Assembly (NCBI GenBank): GCA_944385435.1
Contig: CALWXG010000025.1
Location: forward strand, 1-35,211
Reading direction: 5' to 3'
Length of the DNA stretch: 35,211 nt
Origin: an uncultured Oscillospiraceae bacterium
Lineage (GTDB): Bacteria; Bacillota; Clostridia; Oscillospirales; Oscillospiraceae
Both the position numbers and the translations under genes were made by a program. How positions within the stretch are numbered: the first letter of the stretch is position 1; each line of letters opens with the position of its first letter. The notes under the pieces were generated by a model. It was not told the origin of the DNA and ran no database searches. It saw nothing but the letters and a program-made list of their open reading frames with translations. This document shows, piece after piece, positions 8,456-16,066 of the stretch.

Positions 8456-10516
8456 TCAGCTGCCGGTGCTGACGCAGAAGCGGTGCAGCATGGCGGCAAG
8501 CTCCAGCCGGGGGGCATCCGCCAGAGGCGCCAGCTTGCCGTCCCGGCCCTTGATGAGACCGATGGAGACGGCCCAGTTCATGGCGTCCCGGGCCCAGCCG
8601 GACACCTGGCCGTGATCGGCAAAGCCGGACAGGTGATTCTCACTGACCTGGGGCTTGCCGGCGTAGCGGTAGAGCATGGTGACAATCTGCTCCCGGGTGA
8701 TGTGATCCAGGGGAGCGCTGCCGTCGGAGATGCCCTGCTCCATGGCCCAGGCCAGGCCCTTCTCATACCAGGTGGCGCCTCCGGTGGTGTCCTCGCCGTC
8801 CAGTCGGGCCAGAACCGTCATGAGCATGACCCGGGTGACGGGAGAGGCGGGGCTGAACAGACCGTCGCCGGTCCCGTTCATCAGGCCGCGGTCCCAGATG
8901 TAGCAGACAGAGCTGTAGTACCAATTGTGCTCACTCACATCGCGGAAGGGAAGCTCGGGCTTTTCCTCATCATCGGGATTCTCCTCGTCATCCGGGGTTT
9001 CCTCCTGGATGGGAGAGAAGCTCACCGTCACGGTGACGGCAGCGGCGGGCATTTGGAAGGTGTAGGTGCCGTTTTCCTGAGCGGAGACAGTCACATCGCT
9101 GCCGTCCTGCTGCGCTGCGGCGACATGGTCCGCCTCATACCCCTCTTCCGGCGTGACGGTGATAGTGACCTCCGTGCCCTGGGCGGCCTGCTGGGGGCTG
9201 ACGCTCACCTGGCCGTGGTCCGCAGGGGTGACGGAGACGGGGTAGGTGACGGGAATGAGCTCCCACTGGGCCTGGAAGGTGTAGGTCTTTTCCGCGCCTA
9301 CGGTGAGGGTGACGGTGCCCCCGGAGACGGACACATGGTCGCCGTAATCCCAGCCGGTGAAGGTGTGTCCCTCTTTGACGGGATCGGTGGGCTGGACGAA
9401 GGTGAGCTGGCCGCCGGACTGGGTGAGCACCTGGGTGAACCAGATCTGACCATCGGCCAGATAAGTGACCCGGTAGCTGTCCGGAGCGGTGGGCTCGGTG
9501 GGGGTGACCTGGCCGGAGATGGCGCCGTTGTTCACAATGTTGCCCTCGCCGGAGAGCTGATCATTGGTGGTGAGGGTGACGCCCTCCTCCACGGTGAGGG
9601 TGACGCCGGCGGGGAGAACGGCGGCGCTGTCCAGGGCGGCGCTGCGCACCACCTTCAGGGTGTGACCGGCGGAGACGGCGGCCAGAGCGGTGTCCAGATC
9701 CTCATAGATGGTCTGGGTGGTCTGGTTGTAGCCCTCGCCCAGCTCCGCCACGTTGTCGGTGTAATAGGTATAGCCCTTCAGGGAAGCGCCCTCACCCCTG
9801 ACCGGCTTCAGGTTGGACCCGCTCACGTCGATGGTGACGGCGCCCGCGCCGGAACCGGCGGGTTTCTCGGTCCAGAGCTTGACCGCCTCCTCCATGGCGT
9901 TATCAGAACCGGTGAGGGTGAAGCTGCCGTTGTTGTCCACGTTGACCGCGCCCCAGACATTGCCGGATGTGGTCAGCCCGGAAGCGGTGACGGTGCTGTT
10001 GTTCACCACCATGCCGGCGGTGCCGCAGTTGAGGATGGCCACATTCTCCACGCTCAGCGTGACGGCGTCGCCGGAGCCGGTGGCCCAGACGTTGATTCCG
10101 TGCTTGGTGCTGGCGCTGCCCTGAATGGTCAGATCCTGGATGGTGACCTGGGCGCCGTTCTGCACGGTGATGATGTGGGCCTGGGGGTTACCGGATCCGT
10201 CCAGTTCAAAATCGGAAGTGGTAATGGTGTGGCCGGCTCCATCCAGCACAATGTCGGCTGTGATGTTGACGGCGGCCTGATTCTTGCCCTTGCCGGCACC
10301 GGAGACGGTTTCGTCCCGGAGCAGCTGGATGGTTTCCCCGTCCTGAGCCGCTTCCACAGCGGCGGCCAGAGTGGGGTACTCGGTAGAGGTGGTCTGGTTG
10401 ACTGCTGCGTTTCCGCCCTGCCCCGCGCCCTGCGCGAAAGCGGTGAGTGCCGCGGCGGGCAGGAGCGTCATCGCCATGCAGGCGCTGAGCACAGCCGCAA
10501 GTAGTCTCTTTTTCAC
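8456..10516 (-). CDS. SLH-anchored surface protein with beta-helix and InlB-type repeats
   Basis: 686 residues from GTG 10516, with AAGGAG twelve bases upstream on the minus strand. Residues 1-28 form a signal peptide (KKRLLAAVLSACMAMTLLPA, then AFAQG). The next 250 or so residues resemble a right-handed beta-helix with repeats such as TLAAAVEAAQDGETIQLLRD and DTALAAVSAGHTLKVV. A Listeria-Bacteroides (InlB B-type) repeat follows (GHTFTGWDYGD), then an Ig-like repeat with VTITVTPEEGYEADHV. An acidic Pro/Glu/Asp linker leads to three C-terminal SLH motifs (for example FRDVSEHNWYYSSVCYIWDRG) that bind secondary cell wall polymer. The role is probably surface display or adhesion; no enzyme motif is visible. 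Confidence 0.88.
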   Translation of the reverse strand: MKKRLLAAVLSACMAMTLLPAAALTAFAQGAGQGGNAAVNQTTSTEYPTLAAAVEAAQDGETIQLLRDETVSGAGKGKNQAAVNITADIVLDGAGHTITTSDFELDGSGNPQAHIITVQNGAQVTIQDLTIQGSASTKHGINVWATGSGDAVTLSVENVAILNCGTAGMVVNNSTVTASGLTTSGNVWGAVNVDNNGSFTLTGSDNAMEEAVKLWTEKPAGSGAGAVTIDVSGSNLKPVRGEGASLKGYTYYTDNVAELGEGYNQTTQTIYEDLDTALAAVSAGHTLKVVRSAALDSAAVLPAGVTLTVEEGVTLTTNDQLSGEGNIVNNGAISGQVTPTEPTAPDSYRVTYLADGQIWFTQVLTQSGGQLTFVQPTDPVKEGHTFTGWDYGDHVSVSGGTVTLTVGAEKTYTFQAQWELIPVTYPVSVTPADHGQVSVSPQQAAQGTEVTITVTPEEGYEADHVAAAQQDGSDVTVSAQENGTYTFQMPAAAVTVTVSFSPIQEETPDDEENPDDEEKPELPFRDVSEHNWYYSSVCYIWDRGLMNGTGDGLFSPASPVTRVMLMTVLARLDGEDTTGGATWYEKGLAWAMEQGISDGSAPLDHITREQIVTMLYRYAGKPQVSENHLSGFADHGQVSGWARDAMNWAVSIGLIKGRDGKLAPLADAPRLELAAMLHRFCVSTGS

Positions 10517-10598
10517 TGGTTACATTCACTCCTTAATGGTTTGGAAAAAGTTTTCCGGGCGGGTTGAAGCGCTGCCTCATTGCCCTCCCGAGTTTCAG

Positions 10599-10627
10599 AT
10601 TGTAGCAGGCGGCGGCGGACAAATCAA
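10599..10627 (-). promoter_or_regulatory. Sigma-A-type promoter of the SLH protein gene
   Basis: On the minus strand TTGATT (10622-10627) is separated by 17 bases from TACAAT (10599-10604). It is about 80 bases upstream of the GTG start. Confidence 0.65.
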
Positions 10628-10739
10628 GAGGAAAAACACAACTTATTCGTCAAAAATATTTCCTATATTCAATTATTTAACCACCTGAGATAACTTTTTC
10701 CTCAAAATGATGTGGAAAAATCAGACAGGGGCGCAGACG

Positions 10740-10769
10740 GAATAAGTTGTTGTGAACTGCGGATAATAT
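10740..10769 (+). promoter_or_regulatory. Possible sporulation-sigma promoter of spoVT
   Basis: GAATA (10740-10744) and GGATAATAT (10761-10769) are separated by 16 bases, resembling forespore sigma-F/sigma-G sites. SpoVT is sigma-G-dependent in Bacillus subtilis. The match is loose, so this is only a candidate. Confidence 0.3.
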
Positions 10770-10861
10770 TGGGGTAAAGAACTCTTTCACGAGAAGTGGA
10801 GCGGATTGTCTGAGTGAACGCAAGCACAGCAGTGAAGTGATAAACAGAAAGGTTTGAAACT

Positions 10862-11398
10862 ATGAAAGCAACAGGAATTGTCAGAAGAATCGATGACCTC
10901 GGCCGTGTGGTCATCCCCAAGGAAATCCGGCGGACCATGCGGATCCGGGAGGGTGACCCGCTGGAAATCTATACGGACCGGGAGGGAGGCGTCATTTTCA
11001 AAAAGTATTCGCAGCTGGGGGACGTGACGGATTTCGCGGTGCAGCTTTGCGATACCCTCAGCCGGGTGGCGGGGACCGCAGTGGTCATCACGGACCGGGA
11101 CAACTGCATCGCCTCCGGCGGAGTGCCCCGGAGAGAAGTGGTGGACAAGCGGATCTCCTCCCGGGTGGAGCAGATCATGGAGGGACGGCAGAGTTTCCGG
11201 GCCAGCGGGCAGCCGGTGTTTTTGTGTGACGGCAGCGAGAAGTATCAGGTGCTGGTTGCGGTTCCCATTCTGTCGGAGGGAGATGTGCTGGGCTGTGTGA
11301 TCTTTCTCAGCGAGGGAGAGGGCACACCCCTGGGCGAAGTGGAGGTGAAGCTGGCCCAGGCGGCGGCAGGCTTTCTGGGAAAGCACATGGAGAGCTGA
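10862..11398 (+). CDS. spoVT: Stage V sporulation protein T, AbrB-family regulator
   Basis: 178 residues from ATG 10862 with AGAAAGG upstream. Residues 1-50 form an AbrB/MazE-type swapped-hairpin DNA-binding domain with the strongly conserved GIVRRIDDLGRVVIPKEIRR. The remaining residues match the GAF-like domain of SpoVT, and the total length (about 178) is that of the family. SpoVT is a forespore regulator of late sporulation genes and germination, so this is good evidence that the organism makes spores. A strong hairpin follows, between this gene and the converging peptidase. Confidence 0.95.
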   Translation: MKATGIVRRIDDLGRVVIPKEIRRTMRIREGDPLEIYTDREGGVIFKKYSQLGDVTDFAVQLCDTLSRVAGTAVVITDRDNCIASGGVPRREVVDKRISSRVEQIMEGRQSFRASGQPVFLCDGSEKYQVLVAVPILSEGDVLGCVIFLSEGEGTPLGEVEVKLAQAAAGFLGKHMES

Positions 11399-11441
11399 AA
11401 GAGAGGGCGGAAGCCCGATTGGAAGTTGAAAAAGAAACTGC

Positions 11442-11473
11442 AAGGGGCTCCGGACAAGCGTCCGGAGCCCCTT
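11442..11473. terminator. Bidirectional terminator between spoVT and the M23 peptidase
   Basis: A perfect 13-bp stem (11442-11454 with 11461-11473) with a 6-base loop between converging genes. The T tract is short on both sides. Confidence 0.65.
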
Positions 11474-11490
11474 AAAACGATTGTGAATAG

Positions 11491-12240
11491 TTATTTTTCC
11501 GGGAGATAGTCCTCTGGGTTTACAGCCTGCCCATCCTGATAGAGGGCAAAATGCAGGTGTGAGGCCCGGCCGCTCTCCGCCGGGGCGGTATCGCCCACTG
11601 CCCCCACAATGGTGCCGGTATAGACCTCGTCCCCCACCTGGACTGCGGGGGTGTCTGCCAGGTTCGCATAGAGACTGGTCAGGCCGCTGCCGTGTTCCAC
11701 AATCACCGTTGTGCCCATGAGGGGGTCGTCATAGATGGCGCTCACCGTGCCGGCGGCGGTGCACAGGACTCTGGTATCCAGATCGGCGGCAATGTCCAGC
11801 CCGCTGTGGGTGCGCCAGTCTCCCATGGTCTCATCATAGGCAAGGACATCCACAGAGAACGGGACGATGACAGCGCCGCTGACAGGCCATGTAAACACCA
11901 GAGGGACGGATGCGGGTTCCGGTTCAGGAGTTGCGGCAGGTTCCGGGGCGGCGGACGGCGAGGGGGTCGGGCTGGGCTGCGCAGAAGCGGCTGCGCTGGG
12001 GCTGGGGGCAGCGGAGTACTGGGGGCGGCGGGTCGCGTCTGGCGTGGGTGTGACCACGATGTGGGCGGAGCCGCCCGCGGGCTGGTCCTCCGGATCATCG
12101 CCCAGTCCCCGCTGTACGCTGCGCATCAGCACGAAGCCGGACAGGCCGATGGCGGCCACGCAGGCCAACACAATGAGATAAAATCCTTTCCCTGTGACAA
12201 AGTCGGCAATTTTTTCGAATATACTGGGTTTTCGGTTCAT
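11491..12240 (-). CDS. M23/LytM peptidase, SpoIIQ-like
   Basis: 249 residues from ATG 12240 with GGAGGTG upstream. A short cytoplasmic N-terminus is followed by one membrane helix (YLIVLACVAAIGLSGFVLM, about residues 21-39) and a Pro/Ala/Ser/Thr-rich linker (about residues 60-115). The C-terminal LytM domain carries the zinc ligands: the H...D pair in HSGLDIAA and HLH in SHLHFALY. The layout matches SpoIIQ, which in the forespore membrane binds SpoIIIAH across the septum. The nearby spoVT supports a sporulation role, but a vegetative M23 endopeptidase cannot be excluded. Unlike the degenerate Bacillus subtilis SpoIIQ, the metal ligands here look complete. Confidence 0.8.
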   Translation of the reverse strand: MNRKPSIFEKIADFVTGKGFYLIVLACVAAIGLSGFVLMRSVQRGLGDDPEDQPAGGSAHIVVTPTPDATRRPQYSAAPSPSAAASAQPSPTPSPSAAPEPAATPEPEPASVPLVFTWPVSGAVIVPFSVDVLAYDETMGDWRTHSGLDIAADLDTRVLCTAAGTVSAIYDDPLMGTTVIVEHGSGLTSLYANLADTPAVQVGDEVYTGTIVGAVGDTAPAESGRASHLHFALYQDGQAVNPEDYLPEK

Positions 12241-12296
12241 AATAACACCTCCGCCCCTATTGTGGACAGGGGGGAGGAAACTTATACCTCAACGAA

Positions 12297-12326
12297 CCGT
12301 CCCGCCGTGAAAACACGGCGGGACGG
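12297..12326. terminator. Hairpin after the NfeD/SPFH operon
   Basis: A perfect 13-bp stem (12297-12309 with 12314-12326) with loop AAAA, just past the stop of the last minus-strand gene. There is no clear T run on the minus strand, so it is a weaker terminator call. Confidence 0.5.
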
Positions 12327-12335
12327 AGAAAATGG

Positions 12336-12668
12336 TTATTGTGTTTGCTCCAGACCGCCGGGAAGGGGGTCCAGAATACATCGCTCCGGCCGGGTCGGGT
12401 CGTAGCGCACCGCAACGGCTTCCCCGTCGCAGGGGCACCGGGCGGACCAGCTCAGGATGTCCCGCCCGGTGTAGCTCCGCCCGTCCGCCTGGAACGAGAA
12501 GGTGACGGAGTGGGGGAAGCGGGCGCCGTCCGCCATGTGGCGGCGGACGGGTTTGGTGTTGACCTTGATCCACCACAGGGTGCGGGTGCGAATCACCCGC
12601 CCCAGGGCGGAATGTCCCTGCTCCCGCAGCTTCCGGCGGCCCAGAAGGGTGAGATGGACGCCGGGCAT
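12336..12668 (-). CDS. Hypothetical small protein of the NfeD/SPFH operon
   Basis: 110 residues from ATG 12668, with GGGGGAAAG upstream, 14 bases after the stop of the SPFH gene. The protein is basic at the N-terminus and has no clear membrane helix. The stretch FQADGRSYTGRDILSW followed by DGEAVAVRYDPTRPERCIL loosely resembles the beta-strand core of DUF3592-type proteins; I do not recognise it with confidence. Its position suggests cotranscription with the two membrane-quality genes upstream. A longer competing frame overlaps it, but this frame has the better start signal and fits the operon spacing. Confidence 0.6.
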   Translation of the reverse strand: MPGVHLTLLGRRKLREQGHSALGRVIRTRTLWWIKVNTKPVRRHMADGARFPHSVTFSFQADGRSYTGRDILSWSARCPCDGEAVAVRYDPTRPERCILDPLPGGLEQTQ

Positions 12669-12682
12669 AGCGGCTTTCCCCC

Positions 12683-13684
12683 TTACTGCTTGGGTTTGGC
12701 GGCGGGGGCGGCAGCGTTGGGTTCCACGGAGTCAAAGACGCTCTTGGCGGTGGCGGCCAGGCCGGCCAGACCCTGCAGCTCGCTGGGGATGATGATCTTG
12801 GTGGCTCTGCCGTCGGCCACTTTCTGCATGGTCTCCAGGGCGCGGATGGTCAGGACGCCCTTGCCGGGGTCGGCCTCGTTGATGAGGCGGATGGCGTCGG
12901 CGGTGGCCTGCTGCACCTTGGTGATGGCCTCAGCTTCGGCCTCGGCGGCCATGATCCGGGCGGCCTTGTTGGCCTCAGCCTCCATAATCTTGGCCTGCTT
13001 GGCGGCGTCAGCCCGGAGGATGGCGGACTGCTTTTCGCCTTCGGCCACCAGGATCTGGGACTGCTTCTGGCCCTCAGCCTGGAGGATGGCTTCCCGGCGT
13101 TCCCGCTCGGCTCTCATCTGCTTCTCCATGGAGTCCTGGATGTCCTTGGGGGGCATGATGTTCTTCAGCTCCACCCGGTTTACCTTGATGCCCCAGGGGT
13201 CGGTGGCCTCATCCAGGATGGCCCGCATCTGGCTGTTGATGTGGTCACGGCTGGTGAGGGACTGGTCCAGCTCCAGATCGCCGATGATGTTGCGCAGGGT
13301 GGTGGCGGTGAGGTTTTCAATGGCGCTCATGGGCTGCTCCACCCCGTAGGTATACAGCTTGGGGTCGGTGATCTGGAAATAGATCACGGTGTCGATCTGC
13401 ATGGTGACGTTGTCTTTGGTGATGACAGGCTGGGGGGCGAAGTCCACCACCTGTTCCTTCAGGGAGACGGTTTTGGCGATGCGCTCAATGAAGGGGATTT
13501 TGATGTGCAGGCCAACGCCCCACACCGTGCGGAATGCGCCCAGGCGCTCCACCACAGAGGCCTTGGACTGCTGGACCACTTTCACATTGGCGGCCAGGAT
13601 GAGCAGCACCAGCACAATAATGACCACAATGACAATGATGCCGGAAAAACGGGCGAGATCAAATCCCAGGGACAGTGCGAGCAT
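12683..13684 (-). CDS. SPFH/Band 7 membrane protein (stomatin/QmcA-like)
   Basis: 333 residues from ATG 13684, which is preceded by AAGGAGG; the frame extends upstream, but the ribosome site fixes this start. One N-terminal membrane helix (IIVIVVIIVLVLLILAANV) is followed by the SPFH domain (VVQQSKASVVERLG near the start, DPWGIKVNRVELKNIMPP near the middle). A long Ala/Glu/Lys/Gln-rich helical region (about residues 180-270) should drive oligomer formation. The C-terminus is Ala/Pro/Lys-rich. Such proteins form membrane microdomain rings and usually pair with NfeD-type partners. That partner is encoded immediately upstream. Confidence 0.92.
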   Translation of the reverse strand: MLALSLGFDLARFSGIIVIVVIIVLVLLILAANVKVVQQSKASVVERLGAFRTVWGVGLHIKIPFIERIAKTVSLKEQVVDFAPQPVITKDNVTMQIDTVIYFQITDPKLYTYGVEQPMSAIENLTATTLRNIIGDLELDQSLTSRDHINSQMRAILDEATDPWGIKVNRVELKNIMPPKDIQDSMEKQMRAERERREAILQAEGQKQSQILVAEGEKQSAILRADAAKQAKIMEAEANKAARIMAAEAEAEAITKVQQATADAIRLINEADPGKGVLTIRALETMQKVADGRATKIIIPSELQGLAGLAATAKSVFDSVEPNAAAPAAKPKQ

Positions 13685-13757
13685 AGTGACTTCCTCCTTT
13701 TTCTCTTGACTGGTCACTGCCCGGGCGAGCCGGACAGTGGGGCGGTTTCAGGCAGCG

Positions 13758-14606
13758 TTACACCGGGGCCTGTTCCCGGACGGGCTCCACAAATACCTTG
13801 ACTCCCTCGATGCGCAGCACTTTTACCAAAGTGCCGGTGGGAATGGGGTCGCCGCTCTGGCTGCGGGCGGACCAGGTGAGTCCGCCGATGGTGACGGCGC
13901 CTTTGCCGCGGATGTTGTCAATGGATTCGGTGACCTGCGCCTCCACGCCGATGATGCGGTCGGCGTTGGTGGGCTCCACTTTGCCATTGAGGTACTTTTT
14001 GGCCAGGGGACGCACCGCCAGAAGGCACAGAATGCTGACCACGATGAACAGAGTGATCTGAAGCCATAGCGGTCCGTTTGCCAGAGAACAGATCAGGGCG
14101 GCCAGAGCGCCCGCGGCAAACCAGATGGAGGTCAGCCCCACGGAGATGGCCTCTCCTGCGGCGAACAGGACGAGGAGTCCCAGCCAGATCAGCATTGGTA
14201 CCATTTCATTTGACGCTCCTTTCATCAGACTGGTGCTGAGCAGAAGGATCAGCAGGATGGCCACTGCTATGGGGATCAGCCATATCAGCAGCTGATTGTG
14301 AGGGGACAGATTGGAAAAGAAATTGCTCAGGGCTTTTTTCAGGGAGGGGCTCTCCAGAGGCTGGGAAGGCAGCTCCTTCTGCTGCGCGGAAACCGGCGGG
14401 GAAAAGGGAACCTCGTCGGCGAACAGCTCATCCATGGATACGCCGTAATGATTGCAGATGTAAATGATTTTTTCAATTTCCGGATAACCCCGGGAGGATT
14501 CCCATTTGGATACCGCCTGACGGGATACCTTCAGCTGCTGGGCGAATTCCTCCTGGGTCATGCCGGTCCCACGGCGAAGAGCTTGCAGCCGGTCGCCAAA
14601 TGACAT
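13758..14606 (-). CDS. Xre-type HTH fused to a membrane NfeD-like protein
   Basis: 282 residues from ATG 14606 with AAGGAGG upstream. Residues 1-65 form a clean Cro/C1 (Xre) helix-turn-helix (QALRRGTGMTQEEFAQQLKV, then SRQAVSKWESSRGYPE). After a linker comes a membrane helix (LLIWLIPIAVAILLILLLS). Two or three further hydrophobic segments and a C-terminal OB-fold-like domain (GVEAQVTESIDNIRGKGAV, GTLVKVLRIEGVKVFVEPV) match short NfeD proteins. NfeD normally partners with SPFH proteins, and the SPFH gene is next. The DNA-binding head on a membrane NfeD is unusual; it may be a membrane-tethered autoregulator. The frame is continuous, so the fusion is not caused by a frameshift within the window. 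Confidence 0.88.
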   Translation of the reverse strand: MSFGDRLQALRRGTGMTQEEFAQQLKVSRQAVSKWESSRGYPEIEKIIYICNHYGVSMDELFADEVPFSPPVSAQQKELPSQPLESPSLKKALSNFFSNLSPHNQLLIWLIPIAVAILLILLLSTSLMKGASNEMVPMLIWLGLLVLFAAGEAISVGLTSIWFAAGALAALICSLANGPLWLQITLFIVVSILCLLAVRPLAKKYLNGKVEPTNADRIIGVEAQVTESIDNIRGKGAVTIGGLTWSARSQSGDPIPTGTLVKVLRIEGVKVFVEPVREQAPV

Positions 14607-14631
14607 GTGCGCTTCCTCCTTTTCTGCCTCT

Positions 14632-14660
14632 ATCGTAACGGGTCGGACCGAATTTGTCTA
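14632..14660 (-). promoter_or_regulatory. Promoter of the HTH-NfeD operon
   Basis: On the minus strand TAGACA (14655-14660) is separated by 17 bases from TACGAT (14632-14637). It is about 30 bases upstream of the ATG, with an inverted repeat just behind it at 14672-14698. Confidence 0.5.
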
Positions 14661-14671
14661 CCAACTTTAAT

Positions 14672-14698
14672 TTGCGCCAGGTAAAATTTTCAGCGCAA
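14672..14698. promoter_or_regulatory. Inverted repeat, possible Xre operator
   Basis: TTGCGC (14672-14677) and GCGCAA (14693-14698) form matching arms separated by 15 bases. The repeat lies just upstream of the promoter of the HTH-NfeD gene, where an autoregulatory operator would be expected. The assignment is positional only. Confidence 0.35.
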
Positions 14699-14796
14699 CT
14701 TCAGGTTTCCATGTTCAGGAACCGGATGGATACAGTATAGCATAGGTCAGTTTGGAAAGCTACTGCTTCCGCACAAACAAATTCCGGTAAAAATGA

Positions 14797-14825
14797 TTGC
14801 ACCCGGCAGGCTTTTCCGATATACT
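14797..14825 (+). promoter_or_regulatory. Promoter of the methyltransferase-lipid kinase pair
   Basis: TTGCAC (14797-14802) and TATACT (14820-14825) are separated by 17 bases, 65 bases upstream of the start codon. Confidence 0.6.
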
Positions 14826-14890
14826 GAGGGAAATGATGCCCCGGCGGAAATCCGCCGGAGGGACAGAATCTGAACACTGGAGCATGAACG

Positions 14891-16015
14891 ATGGAACAGT
14901 CGCTGCAATTTGTCATTCCCACGCTGCTGGGGGTGGAAAGCCTGGTTGCCCGGGAGACGGAAAAACTGGGCCTGTCGGAGGTCCGGGCGGAGAACGGCCG
15001 GGTGTTGTGCAAGGGAGGCCCGGGGGATATCGCCAGACTGAATCTGAATCTGCGGGTGGGGGCCCGGGTGCTGATTGCCCTGGGGTCTTTTTCCGCCCGG
15101 AGCTTTGAGGAGCTGTTTGAAGGGACGCGGCGCCTGCCCTGGGAGACCTGGATCCCAAAGAACGGACGGTTCCCCGTGAAGGGCTACTCCCTGCGCTCCA
15201 AGCTTCAGTCGGTGCCGGCCTGCCAGTCGATTGTAAAAAAGGCGGCCGCCAAACGGCTGGGGGAGAAGTATGGTCTGGAGACCCTGCCGGAGACGGGGGA
15301 GCTGTACCAGATTCAGTTTTCCCTGATGAATGACCAGGCCACACTGATGCTGGATACGTCCGGTGAGAACCTGTACAAACGGGGCTACCGGGCTCAGGGG
15401 GTGGAGGCACCCCTGCGGGAGACTCTGGCTGCTGCCATGGTGGCCCTCTCCCACTACCGGGGAAGGGACCCTTTCTGCGACCCATTCTGCGGTTCGGGGA
15501 CCATTCCCATCGAGGCGGCGCTCATCGCCCGAAACCGGGCGCCGGGGCTGAACCGCTCCTTCTCTGCCCAGAAATGGGTCTGGCTGCCCGGAAAGGTGTG
15601 GATGGACGCGGTGGAGGAGGCCATGGATCAGGAGTACCACGGCAGCTATGAGATCTGGGGCGGGGATATCGACCCGGCAGCGGTGGAACTGGCCCGTCAC
15701 AATGCCGCGCTGGCGGAGGTGGACGACCTGGTTCACTTCGAGGTGGCCGATGCCACGCGGTTTCATTGGGGCGGTCTGCGGGGCAGAGTGGTGACCAACC
15801 CGCCCTATGGGGAGCGGCTGATGGAAAAACGGGAGGCGGAAGAACTCTACCGGGCGTTCGGGAAGGCCTGGGGCAAATTCCCGGAGGGCTGGCAGCTGTA
15901 TCTGCTCTCCTCCCACGACCAGTTCGAGCGCGCCTTTGGAGCGCGCGCAGATAAAAAACGCAAGCTCTACAATGGTATGCTCCGCTGTGATCTGTTTATG
16001 TATGGAGTCCGGTGA
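14891..16015 (+). CDS. THUMP-domain 23S rRNA guanine-N2 methyltransferase, RlmL/YpsC type
   Basis: 374 residues from ATG 14891 with GGAG upstream. The N-terminal half (about residues 1-165) is a THUMP/ferredoxin-like RNA-binding region (FVIPTLLGVESLVARE). The C-terminal half is a class I SAM methyltransferase: the SAM-binding loop is DPFCGSGTIPIEAAL, and the catalytic NPPY motif is VTNPPYGERLMEKREAE. The length fits the single-domain form of Firmicutes, equal to the N-terminal half of E. coli RlmKL, so 23S rRNA m2G2445 modification is the expected activity. A lipid kinase gene follows after about 50 bases. Confidence 0.93.
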   Translation: MEQSLQFVIPTLLGVESLVARETEKLGLSEVRAENGRVLCKGGPGDIARLNLNLRVGARVLIALGSFSARSFEELFEGTRRLPWETWIPKNGRFPVKGYSLRSKLQSVPACQSIVKKAAAKRLGEKYGLETLPETGELYQIQFSLMNDQATLMLDTSGENLYKRGYRAQGVEAPLRETLAAAMVALSHYRGRDPFCDPFCGSGTIPIEAALIARNRAPGLNRSFSAQKWVWLPGKVWMDAVEEAMDQEYHGSYEIWGGDIDPAAVELARHNAALAEVDDLVHFEVADATRFHWGGLRGRVVTNPPYGERLMEKREAEELYRAFGKAWGKFPEGWQLYLLSSHDQFERAFGARADKKRKLYNGMLRCDLFMYGVR

Positions 16016-16066
16016 GCGTTTCCTGGAGACAGGGATGAGGACATATCCGAAGGAAGAAGCGGGAAG

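Larger units (their letters stand above)
10517..10861. other. Divergent regulatory region between the SLH protein and spoVT
   Basis: This 345-base stretch holds no gene. It contains a housekeeping-type promoter for the SLH gene, a pair of inverted arms 84 bases apart (10638-10651 and 10736-10750), and a possible sporulation promoter facing spoVT. The middle (10620-10700) is AT-rich. Confidence 0.6.

Noticed and set aside
8450-10504. A 684-codon plus-strand frame opposite the SLH protein
   Set aside because: The minus-strand frame has a signal peptide, SLH motifs, ribosome site and promoter. The plus frame is a low-complexity Gly/Asp/Val shadow.
12339-13349. A 336-codon plus-strand frame across the SPFH gene
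   Set aside because: Ser/Met/Ala-rich shadow of the helical Ala/Glu region of the SPFH protein; no start signal or domain.
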